Assembly: GCA_039621445.1 (NCBI GenBank)
Contig: CP154955.1
Location: 47,536,139-47,600,138 of the forward strand
Direction: 5' to 3'
Source: Euglena gracilis
Taxonomy: Eukaryota > Euglenida > Euglenophyceae > Euglenales
DNA: 64,000 nucleotides
The first letter of the stretch is position 1. The number at the start of each line of letters is the position of its first letter. The notes beneath the pieces were generated by a model. The model was not told the origin of the DNA, did not search any database, and saw nothing but the letters and a program-made list of their open reading frames with translations. Below, one piece after another: positions 1 to 9,200 of this stretch. The translations under genes were made by a program, and so were the position numbers.

Positions 1-554
1 CGAAATGAACATTGGCCACAAATGTGAGAGAAAATGGTTCTGGTGCTTTGATCACTTTCGGTTTTTCCGACCCCCAGGATGAAGTTGAACAACCGGGGGG
101 GGGGGGGTCTCAGAGTGCTGCAGTGCCTGGGCAGGCACTACCGAGAGGTCCGGGATTATGCAAATTGTTGTCCAAAAAAAATCCAAAAAAATGACAAAAA
201 AATGACAAAAAGGTGTGGTGTCAGGGAAAAATTGGGCCAAAATGTGGAATATTCTCCAAGGTGAAAAAAAAAGCCCAAACAGGGGTTTTCTCATTGATCC
301 CCACAGGGGGGGGGGGTCCCACGGGCTGGCTGGAAGAAAAAAAGTTGCTGATTGGAAAGATTGAAAAATTGCTGACTGAGGATCCGGGGGGGGGGTCCGG
401 CCAGCTGGGAGCTGGACCCAGCAGGTACCCAAAAAATGCCCAAAAAAAGCCCAAATTCGAATTTTTCAGCCAAATTTGGAGGTAAAATCAAAAAAAAAAA
501 AAACGCCCAAAATGCCATTTTGGCCATTTATGACCTAGGGGGGAATTGATATTG

Positions 555-700
555 GAGACCTTAAGAAAATTTGCGGGAAATTGCAGAAAGATTGCGGAAA
601 TTGCAGAAAACTGCGGGAAAATTGATGTTGGGAATGTGCACATTTCTGACGGAGGGGACTAAGAAAAACTTCACAAATTCGGTTATTTTGCAACATAGGT
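555..700 (+). repeat. Dispersed ATTGCGG-rich repeat, copy 1
   Basis: Repeated GCGGGAAATTGCAGAAA-type words are followed by TTGATGTTGGGAATG, GAGGGGACTAAGAAAAA and then AAATTCGGTTATT. The same order of words occurs at 5,535-5,652 and 59,988-60,105. This copy lacks the transposon that sits at the equivalent point in the other two, so it acts as a paralogous empty site. Confidence 0.6.
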
Positions 701-1094
701 GCAAGTTTTGAGCTGGTGTTAACATTTTTTTTCCAACAAAAAGATGCAAAAGCATGACTTTGTAATTTTGGGAACATGCTGATTCTGGAAAACTGGAATT
801 TCTCGGGTGAAAAATCTGAAAACGGCAAAAAAAGAAATCATCGAAAACTTTGGTCTCAGGAAAAAATGTGGTCCAATGCGGAATTTTTGAAGTGGAAATC
901 ATTTCCCAGCAGAAATTGGGGGAAAACCTAAAAAAAAAAAAAGGTCAACAGATTGTCAAATTTTGTCAAATTTTATAAATTTGCAAATCTCGGCAAAAAT
1001 GCAACAAGATAACAAAAAAAGCACTTGGACTCACTTGTGAAATGTTCAAGGAATGGCCGGAACTCATCTCGCTCTCCGTTTCAGGTTCATGAGG

Positions 1095-1215
1095 AAGAAT
1101 TGCGGAAACGGAAAAAATTGCAGAAAAATTGTGAAAATTACGGAAATTCTGAAAAATTGCAGAAAACTGCGGAAATTGCGGAAAATTATGGAAATTGCGG
1201 AAAGAATGGGGAAAT
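1095..1215 (+). repeat. Quasi-tandem GGAAATTGC-type A-rich repeat
   Basis: Units of about 12-14 bp built on GAAATTGCGGAAAA are repeated with many variants. It shares its vocabulary with the 555-700 repeat but not the downstream block. Confidence 0.5.
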
Positions 1216-1307
1216 TAATTCCCCCCCTGGTGACCCCTATTTTCCAAAATTTTGGCGCTTTGCACCGAAAATGATTTCGCCGGGCTGGCCTGAACTTTAT
1301 TTCTGCA

Positions 1308-1346
1308 AAGCTGAGCTGAGCTGAGCTCAGCTCAGCAAGCTAAGCA
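1308..1346. repeat. GAGCT inverted repeat
   Basis: GCTGAGCTGAGCTGAGCTCA runs into its own reverse complement, giving a short perfect hairpin of pentamers. Confidence 0.6.
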
Positions 1347-1608
1347 AAGCTGAGGGGGTCCGCAGCCGGGGTTGGCGCAGGCGGGGTCAGCAAAAGGGGT
1401 TGGCTGCCCCCCCCCTCGGGGAGGGTCCCCTCCGGCTTAAGAAAAACCTGGGCCCCAAAATCGGGAAACTGCCGAGGGAAAAAGAGGGAAAATAACTGCA
1501 AAGAAAGGAAATTTTGTCAAAAAAAAAAAACGCGAAGACCCGCAGAAAAAACATGTTTGCACCCCCCCCCCCGGAGGTAAAGGGGATAAAGGCTGGTCAC
1601 TCACCGCG

Positions 1609-2128
1609 ACTAACTATAGTGATACTATGATTTTTTTACTTCAATACATTAACAATAGTTTTATTATGTATAGAAGTTTTAATTTTTTAAGCATTGGTTA
1701 TATCAAATGGTATATTATGGTGCTCGTATGTGGTCAGTATTGGTATTATTCTCTCCTATTTATGAATGTGTTCGGAGGGATTACGTTTCCCCAAAATGAC
1801 TTCTTGTTGCGAAATCCCGCAAAATGGTGTAGATTTCACAAAATACAAAAAACCGGGAGGTTTTTGGTAGCGCAAATAAAGGCTTTTAATATTTGTCGAA
1901 CGTTTTTTTTTTCTGAAAAAATTTCACTGCCATAAATTCTTGCTGTTCAGAATTCCTGTGTGGGTATGAATTAAGATTTGTTGAGCTTCCCATGGTTTTG
2001 ATCAGTGTTCATGAATTTTGCATGCTTTTTTTGGATGCGCATTCGTTATTACTGCATAAGAGAAGGTTTGCACACGTTAAGATACAGTTTTCGGGACAAA
2101 AATGAAGAAAATATGATTTTTCAGAACC
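1609..2128 (+). repeat. AT-rich segment present inverted at 56,368-56,881
   Basis: The reverse complement of this block, from ACTAACTATAGTGATACTA to TTTTTCAGAACC, is found immediately left of duplication copy B. In copy A it lies left of the duplication in the opposite orientation, so the two loci differ by an inversion of about 0.5 kb. Both ends lie next to CTATAG or CCTATA words. Open frames inside it are not conserved as protein. Confidence 0.85.
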
Positions 2129-2238
2129 CCCACCTATACCTTAAAATGGCCTAAAATGGCCTTAAATGGCCTAAAATGGCCTAAAATGGCCTAAAATGGC
2201 CTAAAATGGGGAAATTTTGGGGCTTGACTATAGGTGCC
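2129..2238. mobile_element. Small element with CACCTATA/TATAGGTG ends and decamer core
   Basis: The left end reads CCCCCACCTATACC and the right end GACTATAGGTGCCTG, forming short inverted termini. The core is a tandem decamer, AAAATGGCCT, in about seven copies. A related element with the core reversed lies at 3,057-3,192. No coding capacity. The class is unknown. Confidence 0.45.
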
Positions 2239-2329
2239 TGATGACGGCAAACATTCCAAACACTGATTTTCTTGTAGAATGGAAGGTTCTTCCCCGCATT
2301 GAAGGGCACTTTGACAAGTGACATTATAA

Positions 2330-3056
2330 ATTTGTTGTAAATTAAATCCATAAAATAACCAAAAAATTTACAACCAAACACAATAGAAGGTGAAATTTGT
2401 AAACCTAATCCTGTGCCTGTTAACCAATAACATATATTATATTCTAATATCTTTTATACCATTTTTTATTAATGATATGATTTAAAGCAGTTATGATGAA
2501 AATAAAATATATATCATATAGAAAACATATATTAATAAAACTGATCCTAAAACACCCACATTAAATATCCACATTAAATATACAGATATGTAGAGTTTCT
2601 ACAATAATAAAATATCTGTTCACAAAAATAAAATATTAAATTTCCTTTATAAAAGTTTTTATTAATTTATAAATTTATAATGCTGCTGTTATTTTAAATT
2701 TCAATTGAGATTTTTCCAACGTCTTTCATCATTTTTCCCCTGTCTTTTCCCCCAAAACTTGCACTGCTTCATTATTTTGCGAAACAGAAGGTATTGTTGC
2801 ACACACAAAAAAGACGGGAGTAAGAAAAACACAGCTGCCCAAACCTTCAAAATTCACCAACCAAACGAAGGTTGGGGACTGTTGATTTGGTTGAATGATA
2901 CTATTTATTAGTGGGGATAAAAAAAATGGGCCTTGTGGGGCTGTGCTCCTCCACCAAATCCACTGTGTGCCGTCCACTTTTACAGAAGACACCGAAAATC
3001 ATTTCTGGAATGGGTTCAGTTGTTCACAAAAAAAATTGTTGTGCAGCAGAATTTTT
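2330..3056. other. AT-rich non-coding stretch
   Basis: This is AT-rich sequence with A/T runs and no convincing exon. Its counterpart is at 56,890-57,616. It marks a sharp change in base composition from the GC-rich introns to its right. Confidence 0.5.
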
Positions 3057-3192
3057 CCCAATTTAGGCCATTTTAGGCCATTTTAGGCCATTTTAGGGAC
3101 CCCCACCTATAGGGGGTCAAAAAGCCATTTTAGGCCATTTTAGGCCATTTTAGGCCATTTTAGGCCATTTTAGGCCATTTTAGCTATAGGTG
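3057..3192. mobile_element. Decamer minisatellite element, reverse orientation
   Basis: A tandem AGGCCATTTT decamer is interrupted by GGGACCCCCACCTATAGGGG and ends at AGCTATAGGTGCCTGG. The termini match the 2,129-2,238 element, but the decamer reads on the other strand. The copy B locus (57,617-57,672) has a single shorter run of about five units, so the array expanded or contracted after the duplication. Confidence 0.5.
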
Positions 3193-3474
3193 CCTGGCCG
3201 TCATGAAACCAATAATGACCAAATTTGAATAAATGAGGAGGATGAGGATCCGCAAAACTCTGCACCACAAAGCAAAAAAAACTTATCTTGGGTGGACACA
3301 AATGGTTGATACCAAGGAAGGGGACACAAACTACTTAAAAACAGAATTCTGGCTGATGTGGTGAGAGCATTGGTGTTTTGAGAAAACTGCGGCAGATGTT
3401 GAAATCCCACCACAATCTGCGATGCCAGGAGTCAGCGTGGGCTTCGCACCAAAAAAAAAAAACAGCAATGGGAG

Positions 3475-3705
3475 ATCCATCACAAAACAAAGTCGAAGCA
3501 GCTCAAATGTTTCAATATGTGAACCATGTGGCTTTTTATCGTACGGACAGCATGCCCATCGTTGTCTTGCATGTGATCAACAACACCAACTCGCAAATTT
3601 GGGATCGCCACATGATCCTTCCAATCCTTTGAATAACGTTGCATGAAGTCCACCAAGGGTTCCCATGTCAAATCCCTTGGGTGGGGGAGGGGCGGTCGAC
3701 CAGTT
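3475..3705 (-). pseudogene. Possible coding relic (unrecognised)
   Basis: The minus strand reads through 76 codons containing HPRDLTWEPLVDFMQRYSKD and NLRVGVVDHMQDNDGHAVR, which look protein-like. Copy B (57,964-58,194) is also open, but its differences (K/R, I/T and a terminal L/F) are non-synonymous. The opposite strand is equally open over part of it. No splice borders or start stand out. It may be a remnant of an exon or transposon gene. Low confidence. Confidence 0.25.
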
Positions 3706-3949
3706 ACCATTGGGGTTTCGAATCAGGTAACAGCATCCCATACAAAGGTGAGAGGACAAGTCACCAGATTTCAGGGGGGGGGTTGTGCCCCAGATTGGCC
3801 AAGGAGGAAATACCAGCAAAAACGGCACTTTAAAAGCCTCAGGGGCATGGAAAAAGAGGGGGTTCACTTCACTTTATAAAACAAAAAAGAGCAAACCCTT
3901 TGCGCAGCACCAAAAGCCAGAGACATGCATACACATACACAGTCAGACA

Positions 3950-3951
3950 CA

Positions 3952-3992
<41 letters not shown>
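3950..3992. repeat. Compound (CA)n(GA)n microsatellite
   Basis: ACACAC passes directly into GAGAGA. Its length differs from copy B (58,440-58,482). Confidence 0.9.
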
Positions 3993-4390
3993 CCTTTCTC
4001 CACACTCAAAGGGTGCTGTCCCAGGGTGCCCCGGAGGATCTGGAGCCATTTTTCTGCTCCACGTGCTGCCTTACTTTTTAAACTCATTTCAAGGTTTTTG
4101 TACTCAATTCATCCTTTTTATCCCACCCCCACCTGGGCCACCTTGGGGAGGGTGAGGCAGAGCTCTTTTTTAAAAAAAAGTTTGTCCCACACAGACAAGA
4201 GCGAAGAGCGGTCGGGGACAGGGGTTGGAAGGGTCGTCGCCCCTGACAATCACCTGCCAGCCTGGAGCGAAACCGCAACACAGATGACAATGTACAACCA
4301 TCACACCAATTGGCAGCACACTAACCCCACAAGCGCACACTCCCGGGTCGGAAGGAGTTCCCCCCAAAGAGACTCCCCGGTAATGCTGAT

Positions 4391-4649
4391 CGGACTTCTT
4401 TTGAAGGTCCCCAGGGGGTCCCCCACCCACTCGGCCCAGTGCAGGACCCCCCAATCCCAATCGGGGGGGGGGGGGCAAAAATCGGGCCATGTAAGGCCAT
4501 TTCCCAAACAGAGTTCGGCGCTTCGAGCCGAAAAACATACCTGGGGCCCCAGCCCGGGACCCCCCATAGGGGGGGGGGGGACTATAGGGGAGGGGCCTCG
4601 GACCCAACCCCCTCCCCCCGGGGGTCTTCCAAGTTAAAAAAGAAGCCTG
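4391..4649. mobile_element. Degenerate GGCTTC-family hAT-like MITE, copy A
   Basis: The left end CGGACTTCTTTTGAAGG and right end AAGTTAAAAAAGAAGCCTG form imperfect terminal inverted repeats of the same family as 29,887-30,119. The interior is C/G runs with a central TTCGGCGCTTCGAGCCGAA hairpin. No clear target duplication remains. It is also present in copy B (58,884-59,129), so it was inserted before the duplication. Confidence 0.6.
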
Positions 4650-4683
4650 GTACCTATTCAGGCAGACAGGCAGGCAGACAGAC

Positions 4684-4700
4684 AGAGAGAGAGAGAGAGT
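4684..4700. repeat. (GA)n microsatellite, short allele
   Basis: The tract is visibly longer at the equivalent copy B site (59,163-59,199). Confidence 0.9.
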
Positions 4701-5096
4701 CCAACAGACACACACTACACGGATGAGTGCGTGCACAACACGGCTTTGCACAAGGATGGAGGTGGTTCGCAATCTTACAGATGGACAACAAGTATGCTAC
4801 AAATGGAAGGGGGAGGGCAAAAGACTCAGCCCCTATCGAGGGCGACAATGTCACTGTCACGGCTATCTGCAGGGCGGTGCCATTTGACCACCAGAACCCC
4901 GGAACATTCTGGTGGTCTTGAGCAGCCCCCCGCTCAAGGCGGTAGGAAGGCCAAGAACCACGGCGCCATGCCCGGCGCCCTCCCCAGCCGAGTGGCATGA
5001 ACACGTCCCTGCAAAGGCAAAGGTAGCCAGCACAGCAAGCACACCATTTTTCCATGGCACGCCCACCGATGGGCTGAGTGATTCTGAGGTTGCTGG

Positions 5097-5287
5097 CAGA
5101 CTTTCACTTAGTGCGCCGCAGCAAAGTTTGCCACGGCGCAAAAAAAATATTATCCGCGGCGCACGCAGCGCTGCCGCAGCACACGCGGCGCACAGAAAGA
5201 AATCTTCCGCGGCGCACGGTCACAAAATTTCTGGGGCCGCGGCGCACGCGGTGCAGAAAAAATTTTTTCGCGCTAACTGAAAGTCTG
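5097..5287. mobile_element. CAGACTTTCA-family hAT-like MITE, copy A
   Basis: The ends CAGACTTTCACTTAG and CTAACTGAAAGTCTG form terminal inverted repeats. The element is flanked by a perfect 8-bp direct repeat, GTTGCTGG, at 5,089-5,096 and 5,288-5,295. Eight-bp target duplications with CAG-type ends are typical of the hAT superfamily. There is no ORF, so it is non-autonomous. The interior is rich in GCGGCGCAC words. Copy B has the same insertion, shortened to 125 bp. Confidence 0.85.
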
Positions 5288-5534
5288 GTTGCTGGTGGCT
5301 GCCCTTTCGGCAGGGCTGTATAGGAAGGCCCAGTGGGACGGCCGGGTCGGACCTCCCACTCACCCGGCCGGATGAGGTGGGGGGGGGTCGACCCCACACC
5401 CACCCACAGGGTTGCGGGGATTCCTGTACAGCTCTGCCTTGCAGACTTTCAGGCTGCTCTGGTGGTACAAGGAGGACGCACCCCCCCCCAGCCCGCGCGA
5501 CCGGCAGACACGACTGCCAAATAGAAGGTGCGAT

Positions 5535-5644
5535 AGTCCAAGTTTCGGGAAAATTGCGGGCAAATCGCAAAAATTGCAGAAAATTGCTGAAAATTTGATG
5601 TCGGGAATCTCCTAGAGGGGACTTAGAAAAAAACCACGAAATCA
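5535..5644 (+). repeat. Dispersed ATTGCGG-rich repeat, copy 2
   Basis: It shares GGGAAAATTGCGG, TTTGATGTCGGGAAT and GAGGGGACTTAGAAAAA with copy 1 at 555-700. It is interrupted at its GTTATT by the MITE at 5,653. Confidence 0.6.
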
Positions 5645-5652
5645 GCGTTATT

Positions 5653-5940
5653 CAGGGGTTTTTTTTAAGACCGGGGGAGGAGGGGGGGAGGGGGTCGGCA
5701 CCCACCCCCTGGGGTGGGGCCCCCCAGGGGAGGGGGGGGGTCCCGGGGGACCCACCCACTTTTGCCCGAAAATGGCCAAAAATGCTAAAAATAGCACCTT
5801 TTTCAAAATTTTCGGTGCCTTCGACGCCGAAAAAGATATACCCACCAGCCCCTACCCCCACCCCTGAGGGGGGTACAAGGGACCCACCCACCCTACCCCC
5901 CCCCCGGGGGAGAGGTCCAAGACTTAAAAAAAAACACCTG
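5653..5940. mobile_element. CAGGGGTTTT-family hAT-like MITE, copy A
   Basis: It begins CAGGGGTTTTTTTTAAGAC and ends GACTTAAAAAAAAACACCTG, flanked by the perfect 8-bp duplication GCGTTATT (5,645-5,652 and 5,941-5,948). The interior holds long C/G blocks around a central GGTGCCTTCGACGCCGAAAA hairpin. There is no coding capacity. The same insertion and target duplication are at 60,106-60,397. Confidence 0.9.
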
Positions 5941-6253
5941 GCGTTATTCCCGCTGAGTAGGTTCCAACTACCGTGCACCCCAGCCCCCCGAGGTGGCCAT
6001 CCAATGAGAGAGCACACCTCTCACTATCCGGGCGATAATTACATGTGTATGCGTGTGCTTATGTTTCCAAGCTTACGATGCAAGGATATGCAAAGAGAGA
6101 GTGTTGAGGGACCTGGTGGATGGGGGGAATTGCGGTCTCAGGCCAGTGTAATTGTAAAAACGTTCTTTCAACCCAGTGGTCATGGCTGCTGTGTGAACAT
6201 TTGAAACTGAACTTCCTCCATCATTATGCCATCACAGTAGATGCCATCCGTCA

Positions 6254-6466
6254 CAGACTTCTTTTGAGACCCAAGGAGGTCCCCCCACCCACCCAGCCCA
6301 GTGCGGGACCCCCCCCCCCCCCGGAGGGTGGGGGGCAGGGACCCTCCCAAAGAATTGGGCCGTCTGAGGGCATTTCCCAAAAGTTTTTGCGCCGAAGCTC
6401 AGACCTGGGCCTCTGGCCCTGGACCCACCGCCCCCAGGGGGGTATTCTGACTTAAAAAGAAGCATG
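6254..6466. mobile_element. GGCTTC-family hAT-like MITE with decayed TSD, copy A
   Basis: The ends CAGACTTCTTTTGAGAC and GACTTAAAAAGAAGCATG are imperfect inverted repeats. The flanks ATCCGTCA and ATCCGATT look like a decayed 8-bp duplication. The interior contains C-run/G-run blocks. Its copy B counterpart is 60,715-60,928. Confidence 0.65.
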
Positions 6467-6584
6467 ATCCGATTCACATCAGAAAATTGTGATGAAACCA
6501 TACAACCTCCGGAAGGGAGGGGGGCTAACCACCATCCAGATCTTCCAATCCCACAACAGATCTAAACGTGAAAGGGAAATCGTC

Positions 6585-6684
6585 GCGCGCGCGCGCACAC
6601 ACACACACACACGCACGCACGCACGCACGCACACAGACACGCACGCACACACACGCGCACACACACACACATACATACACACAC
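6585..6684. repeat. CG/CA/GCAC microsatellite
   Basis: Alternating purine-pyrimidine repeats (CGCG, CACA, CGCACGCA) extend for about 100 bp. The copy B tract differs in length and order. Histidine/threonine-rich frames across it are artefacts. Confidence 0.9.
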
Positions 6685-6780
6685 CATAGCCCAATTGGTG
6701 CATCCGGAGCTTTTTGTGACCATGCGTTTTCAGCAACGCGGAATGCCCGGGCGCAACACACCGCACGCGCCGCCACGGCC

Positions 6781-6879
6781 TCAGTAAAAGTAGTCGTACC
6801 GCTGTTCTGCCAGAACGAGGCAGCCCGGGGCCCCCACCGCCGGCGGCTGCCAGGCCGGCCGGCGGGCGCGGCACTCCCC
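6781..6879 (-). CDS. Terminal coding exon of the minus-strand coiled-coil gene
   Basis: A CCCTCGCAG acceptor precedes 32 codons and a TGA (6,783-6,781). The exon starts in phase 0, matching the phase-0 end of the exon at 8,007-8,088, so it can be spliced directly to it. The peptide begins GECRARRPAWQPPAVGAPGC and ends LVLAEQRYDYFY. Across the 99 bp, copy B (61,236-61,334) differs at four positions, all synonymous. That is the best coding evidence in the window. The tail carries a W-x-P-P motif and a Tyr-rich end. The function is unknown. Confidence 0.8.
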   Translation of the reverse strand, partial: GECRARRPAWQPPAVGAPGCLVLAEQRYDYFY

Positions 6880-7019
6880 CTGCGAGGGGCGGGGGACGGG
6901 GGCGGGGCACGGAACCAAACCTTTGGTGCCCCGGGGGGGAAGTTTATACCCCAAGACTCCAAGGGATCTTGTGGGGGGTTCATTCCAGGGCAGGCTTCCT
7001 TAGCCAACCTCAGGGAGGG

Positions 7020-7200
7020 TGCCTTGTGATGTGGAGTACCCCAGGGGGTCGCGCGCCAACCAAGCCAATCTTCCCTTGATAAGGGCCATTTTCGGACCTT
7101 CCAGCGCCTTCGGCGCCGGAGGTGTGCGCTAGAGCACACCCCACCACAAACCGGACCCCCCTGAGGGGTCGAAAGTGCCCTACCCCCTTTCCTGCCCATG
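7020..7200 (+). repeat. Dispersed GC-rich repeat with GGCGCC hairpin
   Basis: The order CCAAGCCAATCTTCCCTTGA, CCATTTTCGGACC, CGCCTTCGGCGCCGG and CACCCCACCACAAACCGGACC recurs at 61,485-61,650. A shorter form is at 62,857-62,955. It is probably another non-autonomous element. The termini are not resolved. Confidence 0.5.
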
Positions 7201-7452
7201 GCGGGTGCGAATTTCCGGGGGAAAAAAGCCACTCCAGCTCCAGGGTCCAGGAGAAGGCGGGGGTGCCAAATTTCCTCAGAGGCAGCAGACGGTTGAACCT
7301 TTTTGGCAAACACTTCTCACGGGGGCAGTAAAAGTGAAATGAAGATTAAAATTGCATTTCGGTCCCCCGCGGGGGTATCGACCCACTCACCCACCATCAT
7401 ACACCCCATCAAAAATGTTTAAAAGAAAATCACAGTTCTGCCACTGGGGGCC

Positions 7453-7477
7453 AGATAGATAGATAGATAGATAGATA
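7453..7477. repeat. (AGAT)n microsatellite
   Basis: Six tetramer units stand here where copy B has only a short TATATA (61,916-61,924). Confidence 0.9.
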
Positions 7478-7576
7478 TGAAAATACGGAAAGCCCTGGGG
7501 GGTGGTCGGGCCCCTTCCCAACACAGGGGGGGGGGGGGGGCAGACCCTGCACTCCAACCTCGAAATGGACGAGAAC

Positions 7577-7639
7577 TTAGAAAACATCCGGGAGACCCAT
7601 GGAACCTTTCGGATTCGGAGCCGCCCAGGATGGAGACAC
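7577..7639 (-). CDS. Possible alternative terminal exon
   Basis: After the acceptor GATCTCCACAG, 20 codons (VSPSWAAPNPKGSMGLPDVF) run in phase 0 to a TAA at 7,579-7,577. The phase fits the exon at 8,007-8,088. Copy B (62,016-62,078) is also open, with one synonymous difference and one Ser/Pro change. If used, it would replace the exon at 6,781-6,879, because it ends in a stop. The constraint signal is weaker than for that exon. Confidence 0.35.
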   Translation of the reverse strand: MSPSWAAPNPKGSMGLPDVF

Positions 7640-8006
7640 CTGTGGAGATCTGCTGAAAAAACCCTGGTGCTTGGGGACAGTTTCAAAAACAGTGACATCG
7701 GGCACCTTTTGTTCATTTTGTGCATGGGGAAAACCCAAAAGTCCCAAACACAACAAATTCAGCTAAGTAAATAAAAAAAAACACCTTGGTCAATTTTTGT
7801 TATTTCTCTGGACAGAGACACAGAAAAATCCAAAAAATCAGAGGACCAGGAACAAGCAGTTGTTGAATCATTGTGAGAGTCGGATGTACTCTTCGTCGTG
7901 CGGAAACTGGTCAGAGGAAACTTGGAAGGGAAGGAATTCCAGCCAAAGAACATTCGGCAACACCTGGAAGCGACAGTACACAGGAGGGATCAATGACACG
8001 GAACAC

Positions 8007-8088
8007 CTGCTTCGGAGCTCGCGCCTTTTGCCTCAGCCATTGCTTGAACGCCCGCTGGTCCTGTTTATACCGCCGTTTCACCTCAGCG
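8007..8088 (-). CDS. Coiled-coil exon (KRRYKQDQRAFKQWL)
   Basis: Acceptor CCCGTTCAG and donor CAG/GTGTTC bound 82 bp: one carried base plus 27 codons, AEVKRRYKQDQRAFKQWLRQ then KARAPKQ. The exon starts in phase 1, joining the phase-2 end of 8,645-8,707 to give Arg, and ends in phase 0. Copy B (62,442-62,523) has a single synonymous change, GCT/GCC. The peptide is a basic amphipathic helix with the F-x-x-W-L motif seen in the two other W-L exons, pointing to a repeated helical module. Confidence 0.8.
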
Positions 8089-8117
8089 CTGAACGGGGGG
8101 GGATTCACAAAGCTCAC

Positions 8118-8149
8118 AACTATGTTTGTTTGTGTGTGTGTGTGTGTTT

Positions 8150-8181
<32 letters not shown>

Positions 8182-8282
8182 TGTGTGTGCATGTGCGTGT
8201 GCGTGCGTGCGTGCTTGCGTGCGTGTGCGCGCGCGCGCGTGTGTGTGTGTACGTGCGCGTATGGGTGGGTGGGTGTGTGGAT
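8118..8282. repeat. (GT)n/(GC)n microsatellite
   Basis: A TG-rich alternating purine-pyrimidine tract inside the intron. It differs in copy B (62,557-62,720), where GGCG units have expanded. Confidence 0.9.
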
Positions 8283-8644
8283 GGGCAAGCGAGTGACTGA
8301 GCAGGTGTGCAAACAGGACAAGATGCACTTTCACCCACAAAAAATGCCTTGTCCTGGGTGCCTGCCCATAGCAGGCACCCCCCCCAGGGTCGGTTTTGGG
8401 TCTTGGTGCCTGACCCCCCAGGGAACTTCCTTCAAAAGAAGCCTGCAGACACCCACAAAATCAAAAAGAAAACCATAGTTTTCAGGGGATTCAATCAGTA
8501 CAATTCCGAAAATACATCCAGGAGCAGCAAGAGCGGAGTGGTGGCCTAGTGGTGGACAGGCGCACAGGCAAGAGTGCAAACAAACCAACGGAAATAAAAT
8601 ATGCCTAAGCCAAATATTCACGCATAACGACGTCACATACACAC

Positions 8645-8707
8645 CGCTCCTGGATGGCACGCTGGTGCTTGAGTAACTCCTCTTTTGCACGTTTGGCATT
8701 GACGTTG
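8645..8707 (-). CDS. Coiled-coil exon (AKRAKEELLKHQRAIQE)
   Basis: Acceptor GTCTTTTTGCAG and donor GAGCG/GTGTGT bound 63 bp: one base, 20 codons, two bases. The peptide NVNAKRAKEELLKHQRAIQE is a strongly helical, charged coiled coil. The phase joins the exon at 9,531-9,602 (making Ser) and the exon at 8,007-8,088 (making Arg). The copy B exon (63,313-63,375) is identical in sequence. Confidence 0.8.
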
Positions 8708-8765
8708 CTGCAAAAAGACACAAACTGTCGAGGTGTGCAATCAAAGTTCGTTAAGGGAAAAAATG

Positions 8766-9200
8766 CTGGCAGAAATTTTCATGTTCCTGACGTTCACATC
8801 GGCCGTTGGTTGCCAACGGCATTCTCATGCTGAGCATTGTGCTTGAAATGAACTTCTTGATCCTCCTTGACACACAAAAATTGAACAAATTGAACAACCT
8901 TGACACACAGCTTGAACAGCCTTGGTGGCATGCCGAGACCATTCATTCGTTGATGAACCTCGGAGGAACCTCTGGCAACCAGTTTCCCAATGGTGGGACA
9001 TGGGGCTGAGGAAAAAATCGGCCATTGATTTTTGAAGCTGCCCTGGACATTATTTTCCAAACAACTTTGAAAAATGATTTAACAGAAAAAATCCTGTCAA
9101 GGCAGCAATCGACATATGGGGTGTGAACAAACTTGGGGAGGACAAACGGCCATGGGCACCATCATTATCGGCAATTAATGGGATTCGACGGATTTCTTGG
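8766..9200 (+). pseudogene. Interrupted counterpart of the copy B reading frame
   Basis: Reading plus, this stretch matches the frame at 63,404-63,880 (ILLDTQKLNKLNNLDTQLEQ is shared). Here it is cut by a TGA after GGTWG and by a one-base change in an A-run. The other differences are mostly non-synonymous. It lies in the intron between two coding exons of the opposite strand. Its origin is not recognised. Confidence 0.3.

Larger units (their letters stand above)
1..1608. other. Low-complexity non-coding region
   Basis: No credible exon is visible. The stretch is made of A-runs, G/C homopolymer blocks and A-rich words around ATTGCGGAAA. Open frames here are short and follow the homopolymers. 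It probably lies downstream of the minus-strand gene. Confidence 0.6.

Noticed and set aside
1627-1935. 102-codon plus-strand frame in the AT-rich block
   Set aside because: The block is inverted and diverged at 56.4 kb without a conserved frame. Composition and codon use are those of AT-rich non-coding DNA.
3900-4772. Long mixed frames over 200 codons near the duplication's left part
   Set aside because: They run through microsatellites and a MITE, with lengths set by homopolymers, and are not shared in full with copy B.
4727-5000. Conserved open frames around the CGGAACATTCTGGTGG segment on both strands
   Set aside because: Both duplicates are open, but no frame has splice borders and the changes include replacements. 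I could not choose a strand.
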